Part shown: positions 14,315 to 21,712 of the stretch, piece after piece
How positions within the stretch are numbered: the stretch's first letter is position 1
Layout of the letters: each line of letters starts with the position of its first letter
Source of the DNA: Solobacterium sp.
GTDB taxonomy: Bacteria > Bacillota_I > Bacilli_A > Erysipelotrichales > Erysipelotrichaceae
DNA: 27,552 nucleotides
NCBI GenBank assembly: GCA_017543005.1
Contig: JAFWEA010000322.1
Location: 1 to 27,552, forward strand
Reading direction: 5' to 3'
The notes under the pieces: generated by a model
The model's database searches: none
What the model saw: only the letters and a program-made list of their open reading frames with translations
Told to the model about the DNA's origin: nothing
Translations under genes and position numbers: made by a program

Positions 14315-17300
14315 TCAGATCGGAATGTGGTAAATCAGCGCATCTGCCTCTTCCCCGGTCAGCTGCCGGAAGGCTTCAATGTAGGCATTGATCTGGGTGC
14401 GGTGGGTTTTGAATTCATAGTCGGTCTTGTAGTCGATGATGTGCCACTTGCCGTCTTTGCGGTAAACGACGTCCATCGTACCGTTCCAGATATCCTTTCC
14501 GTCGCGGTAGCTGAACGGCAGTTCGGGATGGACTTCATCGGCACCCAGCAGGACTGACAGGATGTCTTCGGGAGCCTCGGGCTGCGGATAGCCGCCGGCA
14601 TGGATGTGCCGGTAGACCCGCTCCAGCAGGCGGTGGTAATAACGGTCTTCATCCTGTGTTTCTTCGCTGATGACCTGGTCAATCAGGCTGGTTTTCTCCA
14701 CCCGGTCATGGCTGAGGACAAGCAGTTCCATCATCCGATGGACCAGGGTGCCGATCAGGGCCGGATCCTTCTTGAAGCGGCGCGGTTTTTCATCTGCCGA
14801 CAGCGGTTCTTCCTCGGTTTCCTGGGGCAGCCGGCTCGGGGCCTTCAGGGCATAGGAAGTGCTGTTTTCGTAATCATTCAGCACACAGTCAGAAGAGGCT
14901 TCCTGATACAGGGCGGCGGCGCTGAGGGCTTCTGGCTGTGGCAGGATCCCGTGGCTGCCATCGGTGACGGAGAAGATATCCGGGCAGTTGTTGTCAGCCA
15001 GCAGGGTGGTCCAGGTGGCCGGTGCCTGGGCACCGTCAATGATGAGGTCGGCGATGATCAGGACCTGTTCGGCCCGGGTTGCGGCGACATACAGCAGCCG
15101 GTCGTTTTCGGCATCACCGCTGATCGTTTCCGCCGTTTTCTTGTCTTCGTAACCGGAAATCTTCAGACCCTGGAAGCCGCCCGTGGACAGTTCAAAGAAC
15201 CAGGTCTCCGGCTTTTCGCCGTATTCGGTGCGGCTGGCCGGCTTCTGTTCGGACAGTTTGGCCGGGGCAGCGAGAATAACGATCCGGTTCTGCAGGCCCT
15301 TGACCTTGTGGGCGTTGGCAATGTGCACGCGGTTGGCATCGCCGGTCAGGGCGGCACAGCGCTCCAGGGCATTCTTCGTATCCCGCTTTTCTTCGAGATA
15401 AGCCAGGGCTTCGCGGTGGAAGCGGATATTGCCGTTGGCTTCCTCTTCCCGCAGCAGGGCCAGCACATAGTAGACATACTCGATATTGAGCGTGCCGGTC
15501 TTCGCAAAGATCTCCATATCATCAAGGATCTTCCGGAACAGGGCCGAGGGGGCCATGTGGTACTGGCTGCGGAGCAGCTGGCGCAGGGTGACGATATAGG
15601 CCGGATCATCGTCCGCCGGTTCGGCATGCAGGCGGTAGAAGTCCGCCATCATGGCAAACAGCTGTTCATCACTGTAACCGAAACAGCCGGCCTTGAGCAT
15701 CTGGGCAAAGTGGCGCTTCGAGGTGCTGTTGACAATGAAGGCATAGATATCCAGGACACTCATCAGGGCCGGGCATTCGGCGAGCTTCATGTCGCCTTCC
15801 ACCCGGCAGGCAATGCCTTCCCGGGTCAGCAGGTCGCTGATCGGTGAGATCTGGGCCTTGGCCCGGGTGATGATCATGAAGTCCCGGTATTCGATCGGCC
15901 GCAGGACGGTTTCCCCGTTTTTGCCGCGGTCGGCGATCTGATACTTCGGATTGTTGGTCAGACGGCTGATGATCTCGAGGATCTGCTCGGCATTGTCATC
16001 CTTTTTGACGTTGCCGCGGTTGTTAACCTCCAGGGCTGTGACCGGATAGGAATAGACACCGTGGAACGCTTCCTCCGGAACCGGGCTGCGGCCGGCAAAG
16101 ATATCCTCAAAGGCGGCCTGGTCATCGGTGTTCTCCGGCAGGATCCGCCGGAAGGTGGTATTGAACCAGTCACACAGCGGCGGCAGGGAACGGAAGTTGG
16201 CAGTCAGGCTGACCACGTCATAACCGTCCCGGCGGAAGAGGCTTTCCACCCGCTTATAGGAGGTGATATCGGCGTTCTTGAAGCGGTAGATGGACTGTTT
16301 CGGGTCACCGACGATGAAGAGGCTGCCCGGCCAGGCGAGGCACTTCGTCCAGTCCGGATCAAGGTGTCTGGCGGACAGGTAGAAGAAGACCTGGGCCTGA
16401 ATCGGATCGGTGTCCTGGAATTCGTCAATCAGATAGTATTCATACTTTCGGCGGATCTGGCGGATCAGCCGGCCATTGTGTTCGGCGGCGTCCTTCTGCA
16501 GGGCCTGACAGAGATAGTAAAGATAATCGAAGAAGGTCAGGATGCCGGCTTCCCGCAGCCGGTCAGCCATCGGTCCGGTGCAGCGCTGCGCAAAGGCCGC
16601 AGCCCGCAGAAAACTCTGGTCGGTAAGCTGGGTCACCATGGTCTTGGCCCGGTCCTTGATGTTGTAGTATTCCACATCCGGCACCTTCTTGCGGGAGAGT
16701 TTCTCCTCAAACCACTCGTACAGCCAGGGCTCGGAATCCATGGCTTCCTTGTCGGACTTCAGCCGGTAGCCGCCGCTCAGGTCCTTCAGTACATTCAGGA
16801 CATCCTGGTACTGATCGGCGATGGCTTCGTCCGGATCCAATTCAGTGTTGATCAGGGTGTCCCAGGCCGCCTGGGTTTTGAGTGTTTCCTTCGGGGATTT
16901 CCATTCCGGATGGGTGCGCAGGAAGGAATACAGGCGGAAGAAGTCGGCCTTGTCCTTGGGGGACAGGAAGTCTTCCTCACTGACCTCTTCCTGACCGTAG
17001 TGGAACGTGCCATTGCGCACGCCCATCATTTTGGTCATCAGGCCGATGAAGACCTGCCGGGCCCGGGCCGGATAGCCGAAGAGCTTTTCAAACCGGCTCA
17101 GTTCCAGCTGGAACGCCTGACCGTAATGACCGCTTTTCATCAGGGCGTACTGGTGATCATATTCATCGGCCATGGCTTCGGTTTCATAGGCTGCGGCATT
17201 GGAGGGAATCCGGCTTTCGGACGGGTATTCGGACAGCAGGAGGTTGCAGAAGGCATCGATGGTTCCGAGGAAACAGAGATCGATGTTTTTCAGCGCCTCG

Positions 17301-17614
17301 GCACAGCGGTACCGGCTCAGATCGCTCGGCGCCGGCAGCTTTGTCGGGCTTTCCACATAGCCTTCGGTCGGTTCATTCATGCGCTCGCTCAGGCGTTTCT
17401 GGAAGCGCTCATAGAACTCGTTGGCGGCCGCCTTGGTGAAGGTGATGGCGCAGATCTTGTCTACGGGTATACCGCTTTCGATCATGGCGACCATGCGCTC
17501 GACCAGGATGGTGGTTTTCCCTGATCCGGCGCCGGCCTCGACAAAGAAGTTTGTATTGATTTCCCGGATGATGCGGTAACGTTCATGCTCATCCGCAAGT
17601 CTGTTCATGCTCAT
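14315..17614 (-). CDS. addA: AddA/RexA-type helicase-nuclease subunit
   Basis: A 1099-residue UvrD-like helicase with a C-terminal PD-(D/E)XK nuclease. Walker A AGAGSGKT is at about 27-34, motif Ia ITFTKAAANE follows, motif II LIDEFQDTDPIQ is at about 395-406, motif III with FIVGDPKQSIYRF at about 433-445, and motif VI LLYVAATRA lies further on. The nuclease spans about 954-1099 with GTLVHRMMELL, GTMDVVY and DYKTD. With the next gene it should form the AddAB/RexAB enzyme that resects double-strand breaks for RecA loading. It is somewhat shorter than B. subtilis AddA. I chose the ATG at 17614: AGGAGG lies 7 bases upstream and the ATG overlaps the addB-like stop (ATGA). Confidence 0.9.
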   Translation of the reverse strand: MSMNRLADEHERYRIIREINTNFFVEAGAGSGKTTILVERMVAMIESGIPVDKICAITFTKAAANEFYERFQKRLSERMNEPTEGYVESPTKLPAPSDLSRYRCAEALKNIDLCFLGTIDAFCNLLLSEYPSESRIPSNAAAYETEAMADEYDHQYALMKSGHYGQAFQLELSRFEKLFGYPARARQVFIGLMTKMMGVRNGTFHYGQEEVSEEDFLSPKDKADFFRLYSFLRTHPEWKSPKETLKTQAAWDTLINTELDPDEAIADQYQDVLNVLKDLSGGYRLKSDKEAMDSEPWLYEWFEEKLSRKKVPDVEYYNIKDRAKTMVTQLTDQSFLRAAAFAQRCTGPMADRLREAGILTFFDYLYYLCQALQKDAAEHNGRLIRQIRRKYEYYLIDEFQDTDPIQAQVFFYLSARHLDPDWTKCLAWPGSLFIVGDPKQSIYRFKNADITSYKRVESLFRRDGYDVVSLTANFRSLPPLCDWFNTTFRRILPENTDDQAAFEDIFAGRSPVPEEAFHGVYSYPVTALEVNNRGNVKKDDNAEQILEIISRLTNNPKYQIADRGKNGETVLRPIEYRDFMIITRAKAQISPISDLLTREGIACRVEGDMKLAECPALMSVLDIYAFIVNSTSKRHFAQMLKAGCFGYSDEQLFAMMADFYRLHAEPADDDPAYIVTLRQLLRSQYHMAPSALFRKILDDMEIFAKTGTLNIEYVYYVLALLREEEANGNIRFHREALAYLEEKRDTKNALERCAALTGDANRVHIANAHKVKGLQNRIVILAAPAKLSEQKPASRTEYGEKPETWFFELSTGGFQGLKISGYEDKKTAETISGDAENDRLLYVAATRAEQVLIIADLIIDGAQAPATWTTLLADNNCPDIFSVTDGSHGILPQPEALSAAALYQEASSDCVLNDYENSTSYALKAPSRLPQETEEEPLSADEKPRRFKKDPALIGTLVHRMMELLVLSHDRVEKTSLIDQVISEETQDEDRYYHRLLERVYRHIHAGGYPQPEAPEDILSVLLGADEVHPELPFSYRDGKDIWNGTMDVVYRKDGKWHIIDYKTDYEFKTHRTQINAYIEAFRQLTGEEADALIYHIPI

Positions 17615-20220
17615 TGGTGATCCTCCTGGCCAAGACCGCACAGGCGGGCAAAGTGGCAGTAACGGCACGGGCCGGTGTCCGGTTTTGCTTTTTCCGGACG
17701 TTCGAAGTGATTGTCTTTGAGGGCTGCGGCGAGTTCATCCAGCATGGTGTTCATGACGGCGATGTTCTCCGGCGTGTAATCGATCCGGACTTTCTTGCGC
17801 AGCCGCAGGTACCGGTAGACACAGGTTCTGATGTCAATATCGTGATCGGTCAGGATAAACGCGTACAGCATGACCTGCAGGCAGGAGACGACATCGTTGT
17901 CCCGGTGGTTCAGCTTCTTGCCGGTCTTGAAGTCAGCGATCAGGTCGAGGCCGTTGGCGTCCTGTTCCACCCGGTCGGGATAGCCCTTGACGATGATGCC
18001 GGAAGAGTGCTTTGCGAAGAGTTCTTCTTCGGCGGCCAGCACGGTATTCTTCGGATCATCCTTATAGGCATTGACCATCATCTTGACAAACTGACGTTTC
18101 TCCCAGACCGCATCCTGGGGATGCACGGGAATGCGTCTGGTCAGGTAGTCATCAAAGGCTGCTTCGGCCAGGGCTTTGAATTCCTGTTCACTGACCATAT
18201 GCGCGGCCAGATCCTCGAACAGGGCGTGGGCCATGGAGCCGAAATCATTGGCCGGGATGACGGTCAGCGGATCATCCTCATCGTCTTCGTAGATGCCGAG
18301 GATGTTGCGGTAATAGAACTGTTTCCCGCAGGCAAAGTACTGCTCGATGGCCGACGGGGAGAAGGTGCGGCGGATGATGGGCTTTTCATCCGTCTCAGGG
18401 GCCGGGGCATCCCAGGTGATGACCGCGTGGCTGAGGGCCTGGCCGATCCGGCGGACCGGGTTGAGCCGGTTGGCAAAGAAGGCGGTTTCCTGCATCTCCC
18501 GGCGGAAACTGTCGAGGTCAGCCGCAGGGTAAAGCCGCCGGTAGTATTCGAACATGGCCGAGGACGGATTGGCCGTCTTGATCGTGGCCATATTGTAGGA
18601 CGCAAAGGACAGGGTCATGGCCTGGCCGAGATGGGCCGCGGTGTCCAGGACCGTATCGAGTTCTTCCTTTTTCCGGCTGACGGCCCGGACGGAGGTATAG
18701 GGGCAGCCAGTCATGAAGCGCTCCAGGTCATCATCGAGGAAGAGATAGTTTTCCCGCGGGGTGCCCGGGAAGGCATCGGCGGAAAGACCGAGGATGTAAT
18801 TGTGTTCCCGCAGGGACAGGAGGGCACCATGGATGGAAGTGAGATGAACACAGCCGGGCCGCATGGTCTGCCTGACAATCGTCTGGCTGAGCAGATTATC
18901 GATGATATCTTCCCAGCTCCCGCCGGTATTGGCGGTATACTCCTCGATCAGCCCGGCCAGCTGGACAGCACCGTTTTCATCGAGATCATATTCCAGGGTG
19001 TGCTCGGGTCTTCTCCGGGTATAGGTACGCAGGAGATAAGCGATGCCCTTGTGCAGTTCAGCGCTGAAGATTTCCATGGCCTGCAGCACCGCGTCCTGAT
19101 CTGCCATGCGGGCTTTCAATGTGTCCTGTTTTTCTTCACTCAGGGATGCGAGCTGTACGCTGTCCGTCCGGTGCATTTTTTCCAATAAAGTTGTGTAGTT
19201 CTGCAGTTTTTCATGATCATCAGCCGTGCCGTCCAGCCGCAGCTGGCCGCAGGTTTCGATAAAACCGTCAAAATCCCGCCGATTGTACAGCAGGGTTCTG
19301 TCCAGGTTCATGGTTTCCAGCAGCCTGTACAGATCCAGACTGTCGGCACTCAGCAGGGCTTTCAGGCCATCGACGCCATGGTAGCGGTGCTGGAACTCCC
19401 GGTACTGCACAAGCAGGTCGGCCGCGTTGGAATTGGTGACCGGCAGGCCGGTGCCGTACGTGACGGGCGTGTCATACAGGCGGCCGGCGTCGTAGAGCAG
19501 CTGGGCATATTTCCGGCTGTCAGCCGCGATGATCGTGCAGGTATCCAGCGGCCAGCCGTGTTCAAAGATCTCATTGAGGACATTCTCGATTTCATTCGAG
19601 GTGTCATAGGCCCTGATGAAGCGGACCGGCTGTTTCTCCGGCTTTTCCGGCATCAGTTCCCGCAGGGCGCAGGTCCTCCAGGTGCCGGCTGTCTTTTTGA
19701 GCAGGGCTTCTTCCAGCGGGGAAAGCGGGAATTCCTGCAGGACGATGAAATCAACATTTTCGACCCTGTCTGTTTCAGCCAGGGCGTAACGCAGGCAGTC
19801 AATATGATCATGCAGGCCGCGTTCCTGTTTGACTTCTGTGTAGCGGTCATAGACCAGGGCCAGCGCTTCATTCTTTTCGGTGAATTCTCCTGCGGCCAGT
19901 GTTTCATGCATGACCTGCGGTTCGGCGTCGATAATCAGCGAGCGGACCTTGCGCAGGATGCCGGCCAGGATCAGGGCATCGTTGAAAACGGCGAAGCGGA
20001 AATAATCCAGGCCGTCCTTCATGACGGCATACAGCATGTACGCTTCCTCGTTGGCCGAGCAGGACGGCAGGGCACTCCTGCCGCAGCGGGCCAGGGCATA
20101 GGCGGCCAGGCCTTCACTGTCCATGACGCGGCAGCCGATCAGGGGGGCACCGCAGGCGGCGGTTTCCCGGTACAGGGCCGCAGGGTTACAGCCGGGCGCG
20201 AAGATGATGGTTTCTTTCAT
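17611..20220 (-). CDS. addB: AddB/RexB-type nuclease subunit
   Basis: An 869-residue AddB/RexB-like protein. The C-terminal nuclease has FSPSAIEQYFACGKQF (Cys631), a GSMAHALFED block (about 661-670), Asp749 in PDRVE, Asp763-x-Lys765 in IADFKTGKK, and Cys852, Cys855, Cys861 in CRYCHFARLC. The four cysteines fit the 4Fe-4S staple of AddB-type nucleases. The N-terminus (ETIIFAPGCNPAALY) has no GxGKT Walker A, so the helicase-like half is probably non-motor, as in RexB. It partners AddA, whose ATG overlaps its stop. I start it at the ATG 20220, preceded by AGGAG; the ATG at 20244 lies within the TATAAT -10 box and would be at or before the transcript start. Confidence 0.85.
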   Translation of the reverse strand: MKETIIFAPGCNPAALYRETAACGAPLIGCRVMDSEGLAAYALARCGRSALPSCSANEEAYMLYAVMKDGLDYFRFAVFNDALILAGILRKVRSLIIDAEPQVMHETLAAGEFTEKNEALALVYDRYTEVKQERGLHDHIDCLRYALAETDRVENVDFIVLQEFPLSPLEEALLKKTAGTWRTCALRELMPEKPEKQPVRFIRAYDTSNEIENVLNEIFEHGWPLDTCTIIAADSRKYAQLLYDAGRLYDTPVTYGTGLPVTNSNAADLLVQYREFQHRYHGVDGLKALLSADSLDLYRLLETMNLDRTLLYNRRDFDGFIETCGQLRLDGTADDHEKLQNYTTLLEKMHRTDSVQLASLSEEKQDTLKARMADQDAVLQAMEIFSAELHKGIAYLLRTYTRRRPEHTLEYDLDENGAVQLAGLIEEYTANTGGSWEDIIDNLLSQTIVRQTMRPGCVHLTSIHGALLSLREHNYILGLSADAFPGTPRENYLFLDDDLERFMTGCPYTSVRAVSRKKEELDTVLDTAAHLGQAMTLSFASYNMATIKTANPSSAMFEYYRRLYPAADLDSFRREMQETAFFANRLNPVRRIGQALSHAVITWDAPAPETDEKPIIRRTFSPSAIEQYFACGKQFYYRNILGIYEDDEDDPLTVIPANDFGSMAHALFEDLAAHMVSEQEFKALAEAAFDDYLTRRIPVHPQDAVWEKRQFVKMMVNAYKDDPKNTVLAAEEELFAKHSSGIIVKGYPDRVEQDANGLDLIADFKTGKKLNHRDNDVVSCLQVMLYAFILTDHDIDIRTCVYRYLRLRKKVRIDYTPENIAVMNTMLDELAAALKDNHFERPEKAKPDTGPCRYCHFARLCGLGQEDHQ

Positions 20221-20242
20221 AGACGACAAATCTCCTGTGTTC

Positions 20243-20272
20243 ATTATAAAGGGTTTGCGGACAATTGTTACA
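20243..20272 (-). promoter_or_regulatory. Promoter of the addBA operon
   Basis: On the minus strand a consensus -10 TATAAT (20243-20248) sits 23 bases before the ATG at 20220. The -35 is weak (TGTAAC at 18 bp). It decides against the upstream ATG at 20244. Confidence 0.5.
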
Positions 20273-20352
20273 GCGGTTCCGAAGGCCGGATCCGGGTCGG
20301 AAAAATCCGCTTCATATAGTATATAAAATGAAAGTTTCCTAAAAAGTGACAG

Positions 20353-20366
20353 GATAAGCGCTTACA
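20353..20366 (+). promoter_or_regulatory. LacI-family/cre-like operator before the pur promoter
   Basis: GATAAGCGCTTACA contains the perfect 10-bp palindrome TAAGCGCTTA with a central CG. It matches the cre consensus TGWNANCGNTNWCA at all but its first two positions. It ends 4 bases before the -35 of the pur promoter. The binding protein could be CcpA or another LacI-family regulator. Confidence 0.55.
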
Positions 20367-20370
20367 CACA

Positions 20371-20399
20371 TTGACGGTCTTTTTTGGCTTTGTTAGAAT
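20371..20399 (+). promoter_or_regulatory. Promoter of the pur operon
   Basis: -35 TTGACG (20371-20376), 17-bp spacer, -10 TAGAAT (20394-20399). A start near 20406 is expected, about 103 bases upstream of purE. Confidence 0.8.
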
Positions 20400-20401
20400 G
20401 A

Positions 20402-20487
20402 CGGCGTAATCCGATTCCGGAGTAAAAAACACTCCGCTAGACAACTGAACGCCGACCCTCTGGCATATGATTCACCGGTCGGTTTTT
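20402..20487 (+). promoter_or_regulatory. Attenuator-like purE leader, unassigned riboswitch candidate
   Basis: The leader holds a hairpin CGGAGT (20418-20423) with ACTCCG (20431-20436) around AAAAAAC, then an intrinsic terminator CCGACC (20452-20457) with GGTCGG (20477-20482) followed by TTTTTCTGTTTT, ending before the purE ribosome binding site. Competing pairings exist. CCGA-TT-CCGG (20411-20420) can pair with CCGGTCGG (20475-20482), an antiterminator that would break both hairpins. CGGCGT (20402-20407) is complementary to ACGCCG (20449-20454). I do not recognise the purine, PRPP/ykkC, ZTP or THF riboswitch consensus in it. Confidence 0.6.
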
Positions 20488-20508
20488 CTGTTTTAAGAGG
20501 AAAAAAAC

Positions 20509-21000
20509 ATGAAGAAAATCGGTATTGTCATGGGATCCAAATCTGATCTTCCGACCGTCGAAAAAGCGGTCGGAGTCCTCAAGGAATACGGGGTTCCCTT
20601 TGAAGTGCGCGTCTTATCCGCCCATCGCTGTCCGGCTGAAGCAAAAGAGTTTGCTTGCGGGGCACGCGAGGGCGGATTTTCAGTTCTGATCGCCGCCGCG
20701 GGCATGGCCGCCCATCTGGCCGGAGCCCTGGCAGCGAACACAACCCTGCCGGTCATCGGCATACCGTGCCGCTCATCCGGTTCGGACGGCATGGATGCTT
20801 TGCTGTCCACAGTCATGATGCCCAGCGGCATTCCGGTGGCGACCGTTGCCATTGACGGGGCCAAGAATGCAGCCTTGCTGGCCATTCAGATCATGGCAGT
20901 GGAAGACAGGGAACTGGCGGCCAAGCTTGACGCTGCCAGGGAAGCAGGCAGACAGGCTGTCCTGGCCGCTGACGAAGAAATCAGAAATCAGTTCCGCTGA
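20509..21000 (+). CDS. purE: N5-CAIR mutase / AIR carboxylase catalytic protein
   Basis: A 163-residue PurE of the usual class I length. The motifs are GSKSDL (9-14), SAHRCP (37-42, usually SAHRTP), AAAGMAAHLAG (62-72, usually AGGAAHLPG) and a C-terminal NAALLA. It converts N5-CAIR to CAIR in purine synthesis, or AIR plus CO2 if it works alone. purK, which makes N5-CAIR, does not follow it as it usually does and is not in this window, so the substrate is open. The start at 20509 has AAGAGG 8-9 bases upstream. First gene of the pur operon, after the leader terminator. Confidence 0.92.
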   Translation: MKKIGIVMGSKSDLPTVEKAVGVLKEYGVPFEVRVLSAHRCPAEAKEFACGAREGGFSVLIAAAGMAAHLAGALAANTTLPVIGIPCRSSGSDGMDALLSTVMMPSGIPVATVAIDGAKNAALLAIQIMAVEDRELAAKLDAAREAGRQAVLAADEEIRNQFR

Positions 21001-21031
21001 ACGAAATATGAAGAAGGAGGATAGAGTTCTT

Positions 21032-21712
21032 ATGAAACTGGTCTACACGGGTAAAACCAAGAATGTATTCGAAATGGAAAACGGAAATTATCTGCTGAAA
21101 TTCAAGGATGATGTCACCGGCAAAGACGGCGTCTTCGACCCGGGCATGAACGAGGTCGGGCTGACGATCGAAGGTGTCGGCGACGTAAACCTGCGCATGA
21201 CCGATTACTTCTTCAAGAAGATCAATGCGGCAGGCATCCGGACTCATTTCGTTCAGGCGAACTTTGATGACACAACCATGGAGGTCCTGCCGGCCAAGGT
21301 CTTCGGCAAGGGCCTGGAGGTCATTTGCCGCAGACGGGCCGTGGGCAGCTTCCTGCGCCGTTACAGCGACTACATCGAAGAAGGGGCAGAACTGCCGTAC
21401 TATGTCGAAATGACCTTCAAGAATGATGCCAAGGGCGATCCGCTGGTTACCAAGGAAGGCCTGATTGTGCTCGGCATCATGACCGATGAACAGTATGACA
21501 CCATCGCCGACATGACCCGCAGGATCACAAAGATCGTCGCTGATGACATGGCCGAAAAGGGCATGGAACTCTATGACATCAAGTTTGAATACGGGTATGA
21601 CGCCGACGGAAAGGTCATGCTGATTGACGAGATTGCTTCCGGAAACATGCGCGTATACAAGGACGGTGAGTACATCCAGCCGATGGAACTCTCTGAACTG
21701 TTCTTTAAATAA
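21032..21712 (+). CDS. purC: SAICAR synthetase
   Basis: A 226-residue phosphoribosylaminoimidazole-succinocarboxamide synthase, which joins aspartate to CAIR using ATP. It starts MKLVYTGKTKNVF, the family's ATP-binding N-terminus (YxGKTKxV). It continues with FKDDVTGKDG, VICRRRAVGSFLRRY and the C-terminal YDIKFEYG and LIDEIASGNMR blocks, the last matching the conserved DExxxDxxR region. The ATG at 21032 is preceded by AAGGAGG at a long spacing of 11. The frame is open further upstream, but the extra residues overlap purE and resemble nothing. Its TAA overlaps the purF start by one base. Confidence 0.93.
   Translation: MKLVYTGKTKNVFEMENGNYLLKFKDDVTGKDGVFDPGMNEVGLTIEGVGDVNLRMTDYFFKKINAAGIRTHFVQANFDDTTMEVLPAKVFGKGLEVICRRRAVGSFLRRYSDYIEEGAELPYYVEMTFKNDAKGDPLVTKEGLIVLGIMTDEQYDTIADMTRRITKIVADDMAEKGMELYDIKFEYGYDADGKVMLIDEIASGNMRVYKDGEYIQPMELSELFFK

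Noticed and set aside
20220..20244. ATG at 20244 as the addB start
   Set aside because: It lies inside the TATAAT -10 box, while ATG 20220 has AGGAG at good distance.
14600..20319. Several long plus-strand frames (for example 14600-15847, 16061-17524, 17614-19188, 19213-20319)
   Set aside because: All lie antisense to addA and addB and show no recognisable domain or ribosome binding site.
20402..20482. A guanine/adenine, PRPP, ZTP or THF riboswitch before purE
   Set aside because: The conserved core sequences I know for these classes are not visible; only the attenuator layout is supported.
20846..21031. N-terminal extension of purC
   Set aside because: It overlaps purE in another frame and has no PurC similarity; ATG 21032 follows AAGGAGG.
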